A DNA stretch of 64,000 bases from Gossypium raimondii (lineage: Eukaryota > Streptophyta > Magnoliopsida > Malvales > Malvaceae). The number at the start of each line of letters is the position of its first letter. Positions within the stretch are counted from its first letter, which is position 1. The stretch lies in the NCBI RefSeq assembly GCF_025698545.1, contig NC_068565.1, positions 62,001 through 126,000 of the forward strand, written 5' to 3'. Below, piece after piece: positions 38,249-51,605 of the stretch. Position numbers and translations under genes: made by a program. Below the pieces are notes generated by a model. The model saw only the letters and a list, made by a program, of their open reading frames with translations. It did not search any database and had not been told where the DNA came from.

Positions 38249-41200
38249 ATGGTGATGGAGGATACCGAGAGTTGCGGGAGCAAAGCTAAAGATACGCCGC
38301 CGTTGCAAAGCCAGAAACAGCGGCTAAAGTTTGACGTCTACAATGAGGTGCTCCGACGGCTTCGACGATCCGATAAAGAAGAGGCTGATAGGCCCGGCTT
38401 TGACCACCAACTCTGGACTCACTTCGATCGCCTTCCTACTCGGTATAATAGCATATATGTTTTTTTCTTCATAATTTACTACATGCATAAAATACGACCT
38501 GAAATAAGGCAACGTATTCAGTCTTTTTTATTTTTATATAATTTTTTTGTAATTATGATTTTTTTTAATCGAGATACTGAATCTCAGATGCGTTCTTTTT
38601 TTCCTGTTTGCCTTTCGTGCTTAGAATTATAGATAGCGTTGGAGTTAAGGAACTGTTTGGATTAAAATTATGGTCAAAATTCTCTAGAGGTTAATAAGAA
38701 AATTTATAGGTTACGGTTTTGTTGTTAGTTTCGATCAGTGGATTAATATCGTATTTTTTTCTTTTGCTGTTGATGATATCAGAATCAAGTAATAACTGAA
38801 GCAGATTTGATAGTTTGCTTTTCTTTTCATTCATCAGAAAATCCATTTTTTGAACAAATTATAAATAGCTGTTTGAACTAAGCTGAGCTGATTATACATT
38901 GCAGCTATGCTTTGGATGTGAATGTGGAAAGAGCAGAAGATGTTCTTATGCACCAAAGATTACTGCATTTGGCTCATGATCATGCCACTAGACTAGCAAT
39001 GGAAGTTCGTCTCGTGCAGGTGACTTGTTTTTCCTCTTTCTTTCTTTTTTCTTTAGTTACATTTCATAACTAAGAACTAAGATTTTCTCTACGTTCTTAG
39101 TATAGGTGAAAAAATTGGTATTCCTAGACATTAGCATAATCAAATGTACCATGATGATTACCTGCTTGTGTAGGTGCAATCTACCTCTGATGGGAACTCT
39201 CCGAGTGAGGAATCTGCTCAAAGTTCTAGGAAATTGTCTAACAGACAAAGGTATGCTTCAGAAAAGCTTTTACGATCCATACCATAATTTACATGCATTA
39301 CTTTCTTAGAAACAGCTCTCATATGTCTACTTGTTTTTAAGGCTTGTATAATCTATTTGCCTCTTGATATTTTTCTTTCAATATTTTGCTTGTTCATTTT
39401 ATACATTGGCTGGTGTTAATGATGATAACAACTCTTGACTGGCTTTTCAATTGTCAGCATACATCCACCACCTGCCTTTGGCTCCTCACCTAATCTCGGA
39501 TCCCTTGCTGATCAAGATGGAGATAATTCTGAACATGGCAATTCACATTTTTCCAGGTATTTATTTATGTCTTAAAATGTCCTTATGCAAGCGATGATTG
39601 GTTAAGTTAGTGTCTTAGTGGTAGCTTTGTTTTGTACTTGATAAACTTACCATTTTGAATATCATGTATTGGTTCTTTTAAATATTCAGGAGCACATTAA
39701 TGGACAAACTCTTGTATAGGACCAAGTTTTCTTACCTCAGAGCTGTGCTTCACACGTGCTATCTTTTATTGACTTAAGTTTGAGTTGTTTATGCACATTT
39801 GTGATTGACATGTTCAGCTTCTGTCCCTCTGGCTTATTTTTCTACTGATATTTGGATAATTTTTTGGTGAATCTCTGTAAATACTTTCTATCATTTTGGA
39901 TGGTCAAAATTCCATTCTTTTCCAATTGTTGCTGATGCAGGCCCATGCATGAAATTACATTTTCAACAGAAGACAAACCAAAACTTCTCAGTCAGGTAAA
40001 GTATATGTTTATTCGTGGAATTACAAGAATATACTTGTTATTTTGAATTTGATGCTTCATGAAATCGAGATGGTTAGACTTTTATATTATTTAGGAATGA
40101 AGTTGTTGATAAAAAAGTAAGCCTTAGGGTCTGTCTGGGTCCTTGGTACAACTAACTGGAAGCTTATTGTTCTCTGGCTACTGGTTAGTCTTTTTTCATG
40201 TCAAAACTACAATCATTATATTGTTACCCATGCTTGAATTACTCCTCTAGAGAGTCTATGAGCTTACATGTGAAGTGCACATAGTTTTAGATTTTTGGCT
40301 ATGTAATATTACTTCTAATTCCATTGGGCCATAACCATGCAATATTTGCAGTTGACAGCATTGCTTGCTGAGATTGGGCTGAACATCCAGGAAGCACATG
40401 CATTTTCTACAGTTGATGGTTATTCCTTAGATGTTTTTGTTGTTGATGGTTGGCCATATGAGGTACTTTTCATTTTAATATCTTACTTCAGTAGCCAAGG
40501 ACATAATTATTTTTTACAATGACCCTTTAACTAAAAAAGAAAGAATAACAGCTCTGGAGATTGGTTTTTGTATATTTTATTTTAGCTGTCTACAAAGTAT
40601 CCTTATTATAGCTCAAAATTCCCAATTTATGAATTCTGTCATTTGTTAGTTTAGATGGTAATTGTTTTTGTTTTCTTGGGAGTCATTGAAACTCCGTTGG
40701 GGAACTATATGATTCATGATTGCTGCACAATTAGAAGGATTAAGCTTAAACATTGACCTATCAGAATATTATAATTTTTTTAGACTTGCTTGACTTATGA
40801 TATGAAATTGTCAGGAAACGGAGCAGCTTAAAGATGCTTTGGAAAAGGATCTCTTAAAAATTGAGGTAATTCATTACGGCAGTTTTAAAGTGTGTTAAAT
40901 TACGTGTGAGACTTTTGAGTGAAAGATCTCTCCTTTTGCTAAGGTGTTTCTTCCCACAATTAAAGTGATTATGGACTGTCATGGTGTTAGTTCTATCTGC
41001 AAAGCTTACAGTTCACTTGCATTGAATGTACTCATCATTTTGTCGTGCCCTATTATGCTAAAGTACTGGTTAATAGGACTAATTTCATGAAACTTTTTTG
41101 TTCCTGGCCTTTGTTCGTCTTGTCTATCTTTTCAAGTAAGCACTGGATGATGATGCTTATAAAATTGATCAGCTGTAAACGGCCCCCTCTGCATGATAAT

Positions 41201-43810
41201 TCTTTCTAATTTGTGAATCCAATGCTAAACAAAGGTTTAACTAATTTTATGATTGGCAGGTTTGGTGACAAAATAATTCTTACTACAATTCTAACAGTAT
41301 GCTTAAATGCAAAATGTTTATAAAGAAATGGAAATGTTGATGTGAGAGTCAGAATTTATTAACTGAAAGTTTGGGCTTTATATTATGAGCAACTCTAATC
41401 AGACTTTACTTTCAACTGGTTTTTATGCAGAAGCAATCTTGGCTGAAACAACTTCCCACTTCTCCTACAAAGGGCCAGGAGACTAGGACCAAAGGTGATC
41501 AGAATTATGTTGCAATTCCTAATGATGGGAGTGATGTTTGGGAAATTGATCCTAGACACTTAAAGTTTGAGAACAAAGTTGCATCTGGGTCATATGGGGA
41601 TCTGTAAGTGAATTAATTACTTTCTAATTGATCCTTTTTCTCCCTTTTGAGCATTAATAACATTGTCCTTGTTACCCTGTTTCAGGTATAAAGGTACTTA
41701 CTGTAGTCAGGATGTGGCTATTAAGGTCCTCAAGCCAGAGCGTGTAGATACTGATATACAGAAAGACTTTGCCCAGGAAGTCTTTATTATGAGGTTTGTA
41801 TTAGCTGATATGACAGGCTTCTCTAATTGCTGTTCTTTATGTTTATAGATGCATACCAGTGTCCATTTAGGAAGCAGTTACTTGCCTGACATCCTTGATC
41901 AGTTTTCAAATATTTTACCTTTCTTTCATCATGAACTCCACTGCTTTTTAATATTTGATCAAAATAGAATCCTTCTTTTGGATGACTGCATTATTAATTT
42001 GCTCCTTTAATAAAAAATTCATTCAAAATTTGCAGGAAAGTTCGGCATAAAAATGTAGTACAATTTATTGGTGCATGTACCAAGCCTCCAACCTTGTGTA
42101 TTGTAACAGGTATTCTGATGATTCTTTATTGACTAGATGAAAGTGAATTTTAAGACTATTGTTCTTTCATCCTTGGATATACTCTTTTCTAAATGTTCTT
42201 TCATTTTCTTTCTCTCTGCAGAATTTATGTGTGGTGGAAGTGTGTATGACTATCTTCATAAACAGAAGGGTGTTTTCAAGCTTCCATCATTGCTTAAAGT
42301 TGCAATAGATGTTTCCAAAGGAATGAACTACTTGCACCAAAATGATATAATCCACAGGGATTTGAAGGCTGCAAATCTTCTGATGGATGAAAATGAAGTC
42401 AGTCCCTAGAATTTACTTAAGTTTATCCTCAGCTTTTTCCAAGTTCCTCTCATTGTGATTCTACGGCATGCTTTTCATATTACAGGTGGTTAAGGTTGCT
42501 GATTTTGGGGTTGCTAGAGTGAAAGTTCAATCTGGAGTTATGACAGCTGAAACTGGAACATATAGATGGATGGCTCCAGAGGTGTGCTCTTAACCCTACT
42601 TTTTGTTCTTCGAGATAAAAATGATTATAAAAATGTTATTTATATTTGTTCATTTATCTTGATAAACAAACAGAAATTTGGATTATTTATCAAACGCCAT
42701 GTTCATTTACAACCCTACACTAAACATACATTAGGGAACCGGTTTACTTGCCTCTTGGATATCTCTTTATTCATTGTTGCTTTTATTTTCATCTTTAGAT
42801 AATTAATTGGTAGTAGCTAGTAGCGATCATTTGAATTGAGATTGCTGTCATCTTGGATATCCTACAACACTTTGTTTTGCATTGAAGGTCATTGAACATA
42901 AGCCATATGATCACAAGGCCGATGTTTTCAGTTTCGGAATCATGTTATGGGAGTTGTTAACTGGAAAGGTATTGCTGGATCAATTATCTTTTCTTTTGAT
43001 TATATGTTTAAGGTATGCATGCATTAAGATATGTGCTTTTGTTTGTTTTGGGTTGTTGAATCCCATGGTTACCTTGCTGCTTTTGTTTCCATTGTCAGCT
43101 TCCATATGAATACTTAACCCCATTACAAGCAGCTGTAGGAGTGGTTCAAAAGGTTCGTCAACTTTTTTCTCAATGCAATGTTGATAATGATTTTTCATAG
43201 CATAGGTTGAGAACAAAATTATTATCACGTAAAAGTGGTAAAAGTATTATGGACTATAGAGGACTTGTATTAGAAGTTAAATTGTATTTTATTCTCTTTA
43301 CTAAAAAAAATAACAAATTAGTCCTTATATGTTAGATAAAAGAGTGGGCCAATTTTAACAATAAAAATTGATGAAATTTTAACAAAAGAATCAATTTACT
43401 CTTTAATCTAATGTATAAGAACTGATTTACTTATTTCTTAAGTAAATGGGACAAAATGCAATGCAAAGATGAGCATGATACTTTTACCTATAAATGTAAT
43501 GATTTGTCATTGACATTGATTCCAGGGATTACGTCCCACAGTCCCAAAGAACACTAACCCGAAGCTCACTCAACTGCTAGAGAGATGCTGGCAACAAGAT
43601 CCAACACTAAGACCTGATTTTTCTGAAATCATAGGCATTTTACAGCAAATTTCCGAGGTCTGTTTTCATTCTGTGCACATGTTATAGTTTATATACTTGC
43701 AATAACTCGAACGACATGAATATTGATATCGAATTTTATAAAAACAGGTAGGAGATGAAGGGAAATCTTCTGGAGGATTTTTCTCAGCTCTTAGAAAGGC
43801 AGCAAAGTAG
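38249..43810 (+). CDS. STY46/STY8/STY17-type ACT-domain protein kinase, complete copy (16 exons, 552 aa)
   Basis: Exons: 38249-38442, 38905-39019, 39174-39250, 39458-39556, 39941-39995, 40352-40462, 40815-40865, 41431-41603, 41686-41793, 42036-42109, 42222-42397, 42486-42581, 42888-42968, 43099-43152, 43526-43657 and 43748-43810. All join in frame. The family is plant Raf-like MAPKKK (group C) kinases; Arabidopsis STY8/17/46 phosphorylate chloroplast transit peptides in the cytosol. An ACT domain lies at about 163-235 ([20 protein letters not shown]). The kinase domain spans about 280-535: Gly-loop [11 protein letters not shown], Lys305 in [14 protein letters not shown] (Asp399), DFG at 417-419, and WMAPE. 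All catalytic residues are present. The ATG at 38255 is an alternative start. Exons 2-16 are repeated downstream in the tandem duplication. Confidence 0.95.
43237..43490. mobile_element. Mutator-type MITE, copy C (kinase intron 14)
   Basis: Ends GGTAAAAGTATTATGGAC and GCATGATACTTTTACC are inverted repeats of the same family as the copies at 52624 and 54213. The interior shares 'caaattagtccttatatgttagataaaagag'-like words. It is shorter (about 250 bp), and the 9-bp flanks match at about 6 of 9 positions, so it is the oldest copy. The same insertion is present in unit 2 at about 50075-50329. Confidence 0.7.
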
Positions 43811-44765
43811 ATAAAGTTATAGAAACATAGGCTTTTCAACTATGTTGGCGATTCCCTCCCAGCATTTTCATCACTTCTGTACAGCATTATTGTCCTTTAT
43901 TTAACCCATTTTTTGCTGGTATAAAATGAGCTTTTGTGACATGATTATTTCTACAGTTAGTATTTTTCTTTCTTTTTCTGAACCAATTTTGTTTTCTTTA
44001 TTTCGAATAACAATGGGTCATGTTTTTGATGAATTTGTCCACATCTACTGATAAAGTATTGGATCTGCTTTAACCCAATAATTTGGGAGCTTAAATTGTT
44101 ATTTTTGCTGTGAGAGTTTTTATTTATTTATTAACTTAGCATGTGTCTACCATCCTACTTATTAACACATTATTTAATATTTTGTAATATTTAACACATA
44201 TTTTAAAATAGTTAGACATAAAATAAAAATAATTAATACAAATTTAAACATATAATTAGAAAAATAGAGTACCTAAGAAAATAAGGCTTTTTCAAAACAC
44301 CTAATATTTATTTATTAAGTATTTATTTATTTATTAAGTATGCAAAAAAGAAAAAGACCCCAGAACTTCTAATAATATCAACATTCAAAGCCCATGTACA
44401 AAAAAAGCCTGTAAGAATTCACAGATCAAAACCCTGTCTAACTAAACACCAACATTTCATCAATCGAAAACAATGATGCAATGCTTGAATATGATGCTTT
44501 TAAAAAAAATCAATCCTTCAATTACAAAAAAAAAATACCAAACATATGAAGCTTTGGGGGCTGCCTGCCTGCCTACCTCAAATGCTGAAACCAAGCTCCA
44601 CGTGTAAATTTTCTTAATGAGTTTGCTTCAATGAATTAATGCGAAGAGCGGTGATGTTTTTTGCCTTGGGAAAAACATCTCTTTTGCCAGTACCACCGTG
44701 TGAAGGCATGAAATATACCAACAGAGACCGTACAACACTGACAAGTATGGATGATAATCGAGATC
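43811..44765. other. Spacer between convergent 3' ends (unit 1)
   Basis: Kinase 3' UTR and AT-rich spacer leading to the orphan transportin 3' end. The short frame 44639-44866 is antisense to a transportin exon. No independent gene. Repeated at 50648-51605 in unit 2. Confidence 0.5.
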
Positions 44766-45337
44766 TTATACTTGATACTTTGATAGTTTGTCTTTCTCAG
44801 GTGGCTCCAATGCAGACATACATTGGTCCCATGCCCCATTCCTTAGCATCTGCAACAATTCAGTGAATGAACTTAGTCTAATGCATAATATAATTTGTTT
44901 CTATAAATACACCAAAATATAGATCATCCTCGAATGAATAGTAATTCACTGCAATTAAGATATCCTATCAAATTATAGAAAAAGACAACTTTTGCTAAAT
45001 ATGTGTGTGTTTGCAGTTACCCCAAATGAAGTAATACATGCAGTCAGAAATATTTAAAGGATTTTTAGCATTTTAACATATACATATATATATAAAGACA
45101 AAATATTCAGGAAATAACAAAGAACCCCCCACCTGTTTATAACCGTGCAAGACCTGGCAAACTTCATTATGTAGTTCTCCATTCCTTATTTCCTACAGGC
45201 ATACAACAATGTCAAAAAGCTCCAACTTCAGTTTAACATATACAACCCTCTAAAACATTTATTAACAGCATCCTTACATCCCAACTTGCAATAGCTTTGC
45301 ACATCAAAACAAGTGAACTCAGAGCAGCTGATGGGTT
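44766..45337 (-). pseudogene. Orphan 3' end of transportin (last exons only), from the duplication
   Basis: Copies of transportin exon 29 (44766-44849), exon 28 (45133-45192) and a part of exon 27 (45278-45337) lie here without any upstream exons. Sequence equals the intact gene: [20 protein letters not shown] and [20 protein letters not shown]. Exon 27 is cut off after its NPSAALSS part by the duplication breakpoint. It cannot be translated as transportin, but could supply a polyadenylation site or an antisense transcript for the neighbouring kinase (inference). Confidence 0.9.
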
Positions 45338-45742
45338 ATGATTTAGGCAACGTATTCAGTCTTTTTTATTTTTATATAATTTTTTTGTAATTATGATTTT
45401 TTTTAATCGAGATACTGAATCTCAGATGCGTTCTTTTTTTCCTGTTTGCCTTTCGTGCTTAGAATTATAGATAGCGTTGGAGTTAAGGAACTGTTTGGAT
45501 TAAAATTATGGTCAAAATTCTCTAGAGGTTAATAAGAAAATTTATAGGTTACGGTTTTGTTGTTAGTTTCGATCAGTGGATTAATATCGTATTTTTTTCT
45601 TTTGCTGTTGATGATATCAGAATCAAGTAATAACTGAAGCAGATTTGATAGTTTGCTTTTCTTTTCATTCATCAGAAAATCCATTTTTTGAACAAATTAT
45701 AAATAGCTGTTTGAACTAAGCTGAGCTGATTATACATTGCAG

Positions 45743-48700
45743 CTATGCTTTGGATGTGAATGTGGAAAGAGCAGAAGATGTTCTTATGCACCAAAGATTA
45801 CTGCATTTGGCTCATGATCATGCCACTAGACTAGCAATGGAAGTTCGTCTCGTGCAGGTGACTTGTTTTTCCTCTTTCTTTCTTTTTTCTTTAGTTACAT
45901 TTCATAACTAAGAACTAAGATTTTCTCTACGTTCTTAGTATAGGTGAAAAAATTGGTATTCCTAGACATTAGCATAATCAAATGTACCATGATGATTACC
46001 TGCTTGTGTAGGTGCAATCTACCTCTGATGGGAACTCTCCGAGTGAGGAATCTGCTCAAAGTTCTAGGAAATTGTCTAACAGACAAAGGTATGCTTCAGA
46101 AAAGCTTTTACGATCCATACCATAATTTACATGCATTACTTTCTTAGAAACAGCTCTCATATGTCTACTTGTTTTTAAGGCTTGTATAATCTATTTGCCT
46201 CTTGATATTTTTCTTTCAATATTTTGCTTGTTCATTTTATACATTGGCTGGTGTTAATGATGATAACAACTCTTGACTGGCTTTTCAATTGTCAGCATAC
46301 ATCCACCACCTGCCTTTGGCTCCTCACCTAATCTCGGATCCCTTGCTGATCAAGATGGAGATAATTCTGAACATGGCAATTCACATTTTTCCAGGTATTT
46401 ATTTATGTCTTAAAATGTCCTTATGCAAGCGATGATTGGTTAAGTTAGTGTCTTAGTGGTAGCTTTGTTTTTGTACTTGATAAACTTACCATTTTTGAAT
46501 ATCATGTATTGGTTCTTTTAAATATTCAGGAGCACATTAATGGACAAACTCTTGTATAGGACCAAGTTTTCTTACCTCAGAGCTGTGCTTCACACGTGCT
46601 ATCTTTTATTGACTTAAGTTTGAGTTGTTTATGCACATTTGTGATTGACATGTTCAGCTTCTGTCCCTCTGGCTTATTTTTCTACTGATATTTGGATAAT
46701 TTTTTGGTGAATCTCTGTAAATACTTTCTATCATTTTGGATGGTCAAAATTCCATTCTTTTCCAATTGTTGCTGATGCAGGCCCATGCATGAAATTACAT
46801 TTTCAACAGAAGACAAACCAAAACTTCTCAGTCAGGTAAAGTATATGTTTATTCGTGGAATTACAAGAATATACTTGTTATTTTGAATTTGATGCTTCAT
46901 GAAATCGAGATGGTTAGACTTTTATATTATTTAGGAATGAAGTTGTTGATAAAAAAGTAAGCCTTAGGGTCTGTCTGGGTCCTTGGTACAACTAACTGGA
47001 AGCTTATTGTTCTCTGGCTACTGGTTAGTCTTTTTTCATGTCAAAACTACAATCATTATATTGTTACCCATGCTTGAATTACTCCTCTAGAGAGTCTATG
47101 AGCTTACATGTGAAGTGCACATAGTTTTAGATTTTTGGCTATGTAATATTACTTCTAATTCCATTGGGCCATAACCATGCAATATTTGCAGTTGACAGCA
47201 TTGCTTGCTGAGATTGGGCTGAACATCCAGGAAGCACATGCATTTTCTACAGTTGATGGTTATTCCTTAGATGTTTTTGTTGTTGATGGTTGGCCATATG
47301 AGGTACTTTTCATTTTAATATCTTACTTCAGTAGCCAAGGACATAATTATTTTTTACAATGACCCTTTAACTAAAAAAGAAAGAATAACAGCTCTGGAGA
47401 TTGGTTTTTGTATATTTTATTTTAGCTGTCTACAAAGTATCCTTATTATAGCTCAAAATTCCCAATTTATGAATTCTGTCATTTGTTAGTTTAGATGGTA
47501 ATTGTTTTGTTTTCTTGGGAGTCATTGAAACTCCGTTGGGGAACTATATGATTCATGATTGCTGCACAATTAGAAGGATTAAGCTTAAACATTGACCTAT
47601 CAGAATATTATAATTTTTTTAGACTTGCTTGACTTATGATATGAAATTGTCAGGAAACGGAGCAGCTTAAAGATGCTTTGGAAAAGGATCTCTTAAAAAT
47701 TGAGGTAATTCATTACGGCAGTTTTAAAGTGTGTTAAATTACGTGTGAGACTTTTGAGTGAAAGATCTCTCCTTTTGCTAAGGTGTTTCTTCCCACAATT
47801 AAAGTGATTATGGACTGTCATGGTGTTAGTTCTATCTGCAAAGCTTACAGTTCACTTGCATTGAATGTACTCATCATTTTGTCGTGCCCTATTATGCTAA
47901 AGTACTGGTTAATAGGACTAATTTCATGAAACTTTTTTGTTCCTGGCCTTTGTTCGTCTTGTCTATCTTTTCAAGTAAGCACTGGATGATGATGCTTATA
48001 AAATTGATCAGCTGTAAACGGCCCCCTCTGCATGATAATTCTTTCTAATTTGTGAATCCAATGCTAAACAAAGGTTTAACTAATTTTATGATTGGCAGGT
48101 TTGGTGACAAAATAATTCTTACTACAATTCTAACAGTATGCTTAAATGCAAAATGTTTATAAAGAAATGGAAATGTTGATGTGAGAGTCAGAATTTATTA
48201 ACTGAAAGTTTGGGCTTTATATTATGAGCAACTCTAATCAGACTTTACTTTCAACTGGTTTTTATGCAGAAGCAATCTTGGCTGAAACAACTTCCCACTT
48301 CTCCTACAAAGGGCCAGGAGACTAGGACCAAAGGTGATCAGAATTATGTTGCAATTCCTAATGATGGGAGTGATGTTTGGGAAATTGATCCTAGACACTT
48401 AAAGTTTGAGAACAAAGTTGCATCTGGGTCATATGGGGATCTGTAAGTGAATTAATTACTTTCTAATTGATCCTTTTCTCCTTTTGAGCATTAATAACAT
48501 TGTCCTTGTTACCCTGTTTCAGGTATAAAGGTACTTACTGTAGTCAGGATGTGGCTATTAAGGTCCTCAAGCCAGAGCGTGTAGATACTGATATACAGAA
48601 AGACTTTGCCCAGGAAGTCTTTATTATGAGGTTTGTATTAGCTGATATGACAGGCTTCTCTAATTGCTGTTCTTTATGTTTATAGATGCATACCAGTGTC

Positions 48701-50647
48701 CATTTAGGAAGCAGTTACTTGCCTGACATCCTTGATCAGTTTTCAAATATTTTACCTTTCTTTCATCATGAACTCCACTGCTTTTTAATATTTGATCAAA
48801 ATAGAATCCTTCTTTTGGATGACTGCATTATTAATTTGCTCCTTTAATAAAAAATTCATTCAAAATTTGCAGGAAAGTTCGGCATAAAAATGTAGTACAA
48901 TTTATTGGTGCATGTACCAAGCCTCCAACCTTGTGTATTGTAACAGGTATTCTGATGATTCTTTATTGACTAGATGAAAGTGAATTTTAAGACTATTGTT
49001 CTTTCATCCTTGGATATACTCTTTTCTAAATGTTCTTTCATTTTCTTTCTCTCTGCAGAATTTATGTGTGGTGGAAGTGTGTATGACTATCTTCATAAAC
49101 AGAAGGGTGTTTTCAAGCTTCCATCATTGCTTAAAGTTGCAATAGATGTTTCCAAAGGAATGAACTACTTGCACCAAAATGATATAATCCACAGGGATTT
49201 GAAGGCTGCAAATCTTCTGATGGATGAAAATGAAGTCAGTCCCTAGAATTTACTTAAGTTTATCCTCAGCTTTTTCCAAGTTCCTCTCATTGTGATTCTA
49301 CGGCATGCTTTTCATATTACAGGTGGTTAAGGTTGCTGATTTTGGGGTTGCTAGAGTGAAAGTTCAATCTGGAGTTATGACAGCTGAAACTGGAACATAT
49401 AGATGGATGGCTCCAGAGGTGTGCTCTTAACCCTACTTTTTGTTCTTCGAGATAAAATGATTATAAAATGTTATTTATATTTGTTCATTTATCTTGATAA
49501 ACAAACAGAAATTTGGATTATTTATCAAACGCCATGTTCATTTACAACCCTACACTAAACATACATTAGGGAACCGGTTTACTTGCCTCTTGGATATCTC
49601 TTTATTCATTGTTGCTTTTATTTTCATCTTTAGATAATTAATTGGTAGTAGCTAGTAGCGATCATTTGAATTGAGATTGCTGTCATCTTGGATATCCTAC
49701 AACACTTTGTTTTGCATTGAAGGTCATTGAACATAAGCCATATGATCACAAGGCCGATGTTTTCAGTTTCGGAATCATGTTATGGGAGTTGTTAACTGGA
49801 AAGGTATTGCTGGATCAATTATCTTTTCTTTTGATTATATGTTTAAGGTATGCATGCATTAAGATATGTGCTTTTGTTTGTTTTGGGTTGTTGAATCCCA
49901 TGGTTACCTTGCTGCTTTTGTTTCCATTGTCAGCTTCCATATGAATACTTAACCCCATTACAAGCAGCTGTAGGAGTGGTTCAAAAGGTTCGTCAACTTT
50001 TTTCTCAATGCAATGTTGATAATGATTTTTCATAGCATAGGTTGAGAACAAAATTATTATCACGTAAAAGTGGTAAAAGTATTATGGACTATAGAGGACT
50101 TGTATTAGAAGTTAAATTGTATTTTATTCTCTTTACTAAAAAAAATAACAAATTAGTCCTTATATGTTAGATAAAAGAGTGGGCCAATTTTTAACAATAA
50201 AAATTGATGAAATTTTTAACAAAAGAATCAATTTACTCTTTAATCTAATGTATAAGAACTGATTTACTTATTTCTTAAGTAAATGGGACAAAATGCAATG
50301 CAAAGATGAGCATGATACTTTTACCTATAAATGTAATGATTTGTCATTGACATTGATTCCAGGGATTACGTCCCACAGTCCCAAAGAACACTAACCCGAA
50401 GCTCACTCAACTGCTAGAGAGATGCTGGCAACAAGATCCAACACTAAGACCTGATTTTTCTGAAATCATAGGCATTTTACAGCAAATTTCCGAGGTCTGT
50501 TTTCATTCTGTGCACATGTTATAGTTTATATACTTGCAATAACTCGAACGACATGAATATTGATATCGAATTTTATAAAAACAGGTAGGAGATGAAGGGA
50601 AATCTTCTGGAGGATTTTTCTCAGCTCTTAGAAAGGCAGCAAAGTAG
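45743..50647 (+). pseudogene. 5'-truncated copy of the STY46-type kinase (exons 2-16 only)
   Basis: Begins at the exon 2 acceptor (exon 2 is 45743-45857) and runs to a last exon ending TAG at 50645-50647. All 15 exons and splice sites match the complete copy; translated exon segments appear identical. Promoter, 5' UTR and exon 1 (residues 1-64) are missing. If transcribed, the first in-frame Met is at 45786 in exon 2 ([16 protein letters not shown]), which would give a 473-residue protein still holding the whole ACT and kinase domains. Splicing of copy-1 exon 1 onto this copy is also conceivable. The call as pseudogene rests on the lost 5' end, not on broken frames; all coding frames are open. 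Confidence 0.85.
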
Positions 50648-51605
50648 ATAAAGTTATAGAAACATAGGCTTTTCAACTATGTTGGCGATTCCCTCCCAGC
50701 ATTTTCATCACTTCTGTACAGCATTATTGTCCTTTATTTAACCCATTTTTTGCTGGTATAAAATGAGCTTTTGTGACATGATTATTTCTACAGTTAGTAT
50801 TTTTCTTTCTTTTTCTGAACCAATTTTGTTTTCTTTATTTCGAATAACAATGGGTCATGTTTTTGATGAATTTGTCCACATCTACTGATAAAGTATTGGA
50901 TCTGCTTTAACCCAATAATTTGGGAGCTTAAATTGTTATTTTTGCTGTGAGAGTTTTTATTTATTTATTAACTTAGCATGTGTCTACCATCCTACTTATT
51001 AACACATTATTTAATATTTTGTAATATTTAACACATATTTTAAAATAGTTAGACATAAAATAAAAAATAATTAATACAAATTTAAACATATAATTAGAAA
51101 AATAGAGTACCTAAGAAAATAAGGCTTTTTTCAAAACACCTAATATTTATTTATTAAGTATTTATTTATTTATTAAGTATGCAAAAAAGAAAAAGACCCC
51201 AGAACTTCTAATAATATCAACATTCAAAGCCCATGTACAAAAAAAGCCTGTAAGAATTCACAGATCAAAACCCTGTCTAACTAAACACCAACATTTCATC
51301 AATCGAAAACAATGATGCAATGCTTGAATATGATGCTTTTAAAAAAAATCAATCCTTCAATTACAAAAAAAAAAATACCAAACATATGAAGCTTTGGGGG
51401 CTGCCTGCCTGCCTACCTCAAATGCTGAAACCAAGCTCCACGTGTAAATTTTCTTAATGAGTTTGCTTCAATGAAATAATGCGAAGAGCGGTGATGTTTT
51501 TTGCCTTGGGAAAAACATCTCTTTTGCCAGTACCACCGTGTGAAGGCATGAAATATACCAACAGAGACCGTACAACACTGACAAGTATGGATGATAATCG
51601 AGATC
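50648..51605. other. Spacer between convergent 3' ends (unit 2)
   Basis: Same content as 43811-44765: 3' UTRs of the truncated kinase copy and of transportin. No independent gene. Confidence 0.5.

Larger units (their letters stand above)
38507..45337. repeat. Tandem duplication, unit 1 (6831 bp)
   Basis: Starts in intron 1 of the kinase (AGGCAACGTATT) and ends inside the transportin exon 27 sequence (GATGGGTT). Contains kinase exons 2-16, the intergenic spacer and the last transportin exons. Nearly identical to unit 2 over the full length: two substitutions and about twelve single-base homopolymer differences noted by eye. Seven bases (ATGATTT) separate the two units and match neither outer flank. 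Confidence 0.95.

Noticed and set aside
45345-50647. A second independent, complete kinase gene
   Set aside because: Exon 1 and promoter are missing, and the sequence starts exactly at the duplication breakpoint.
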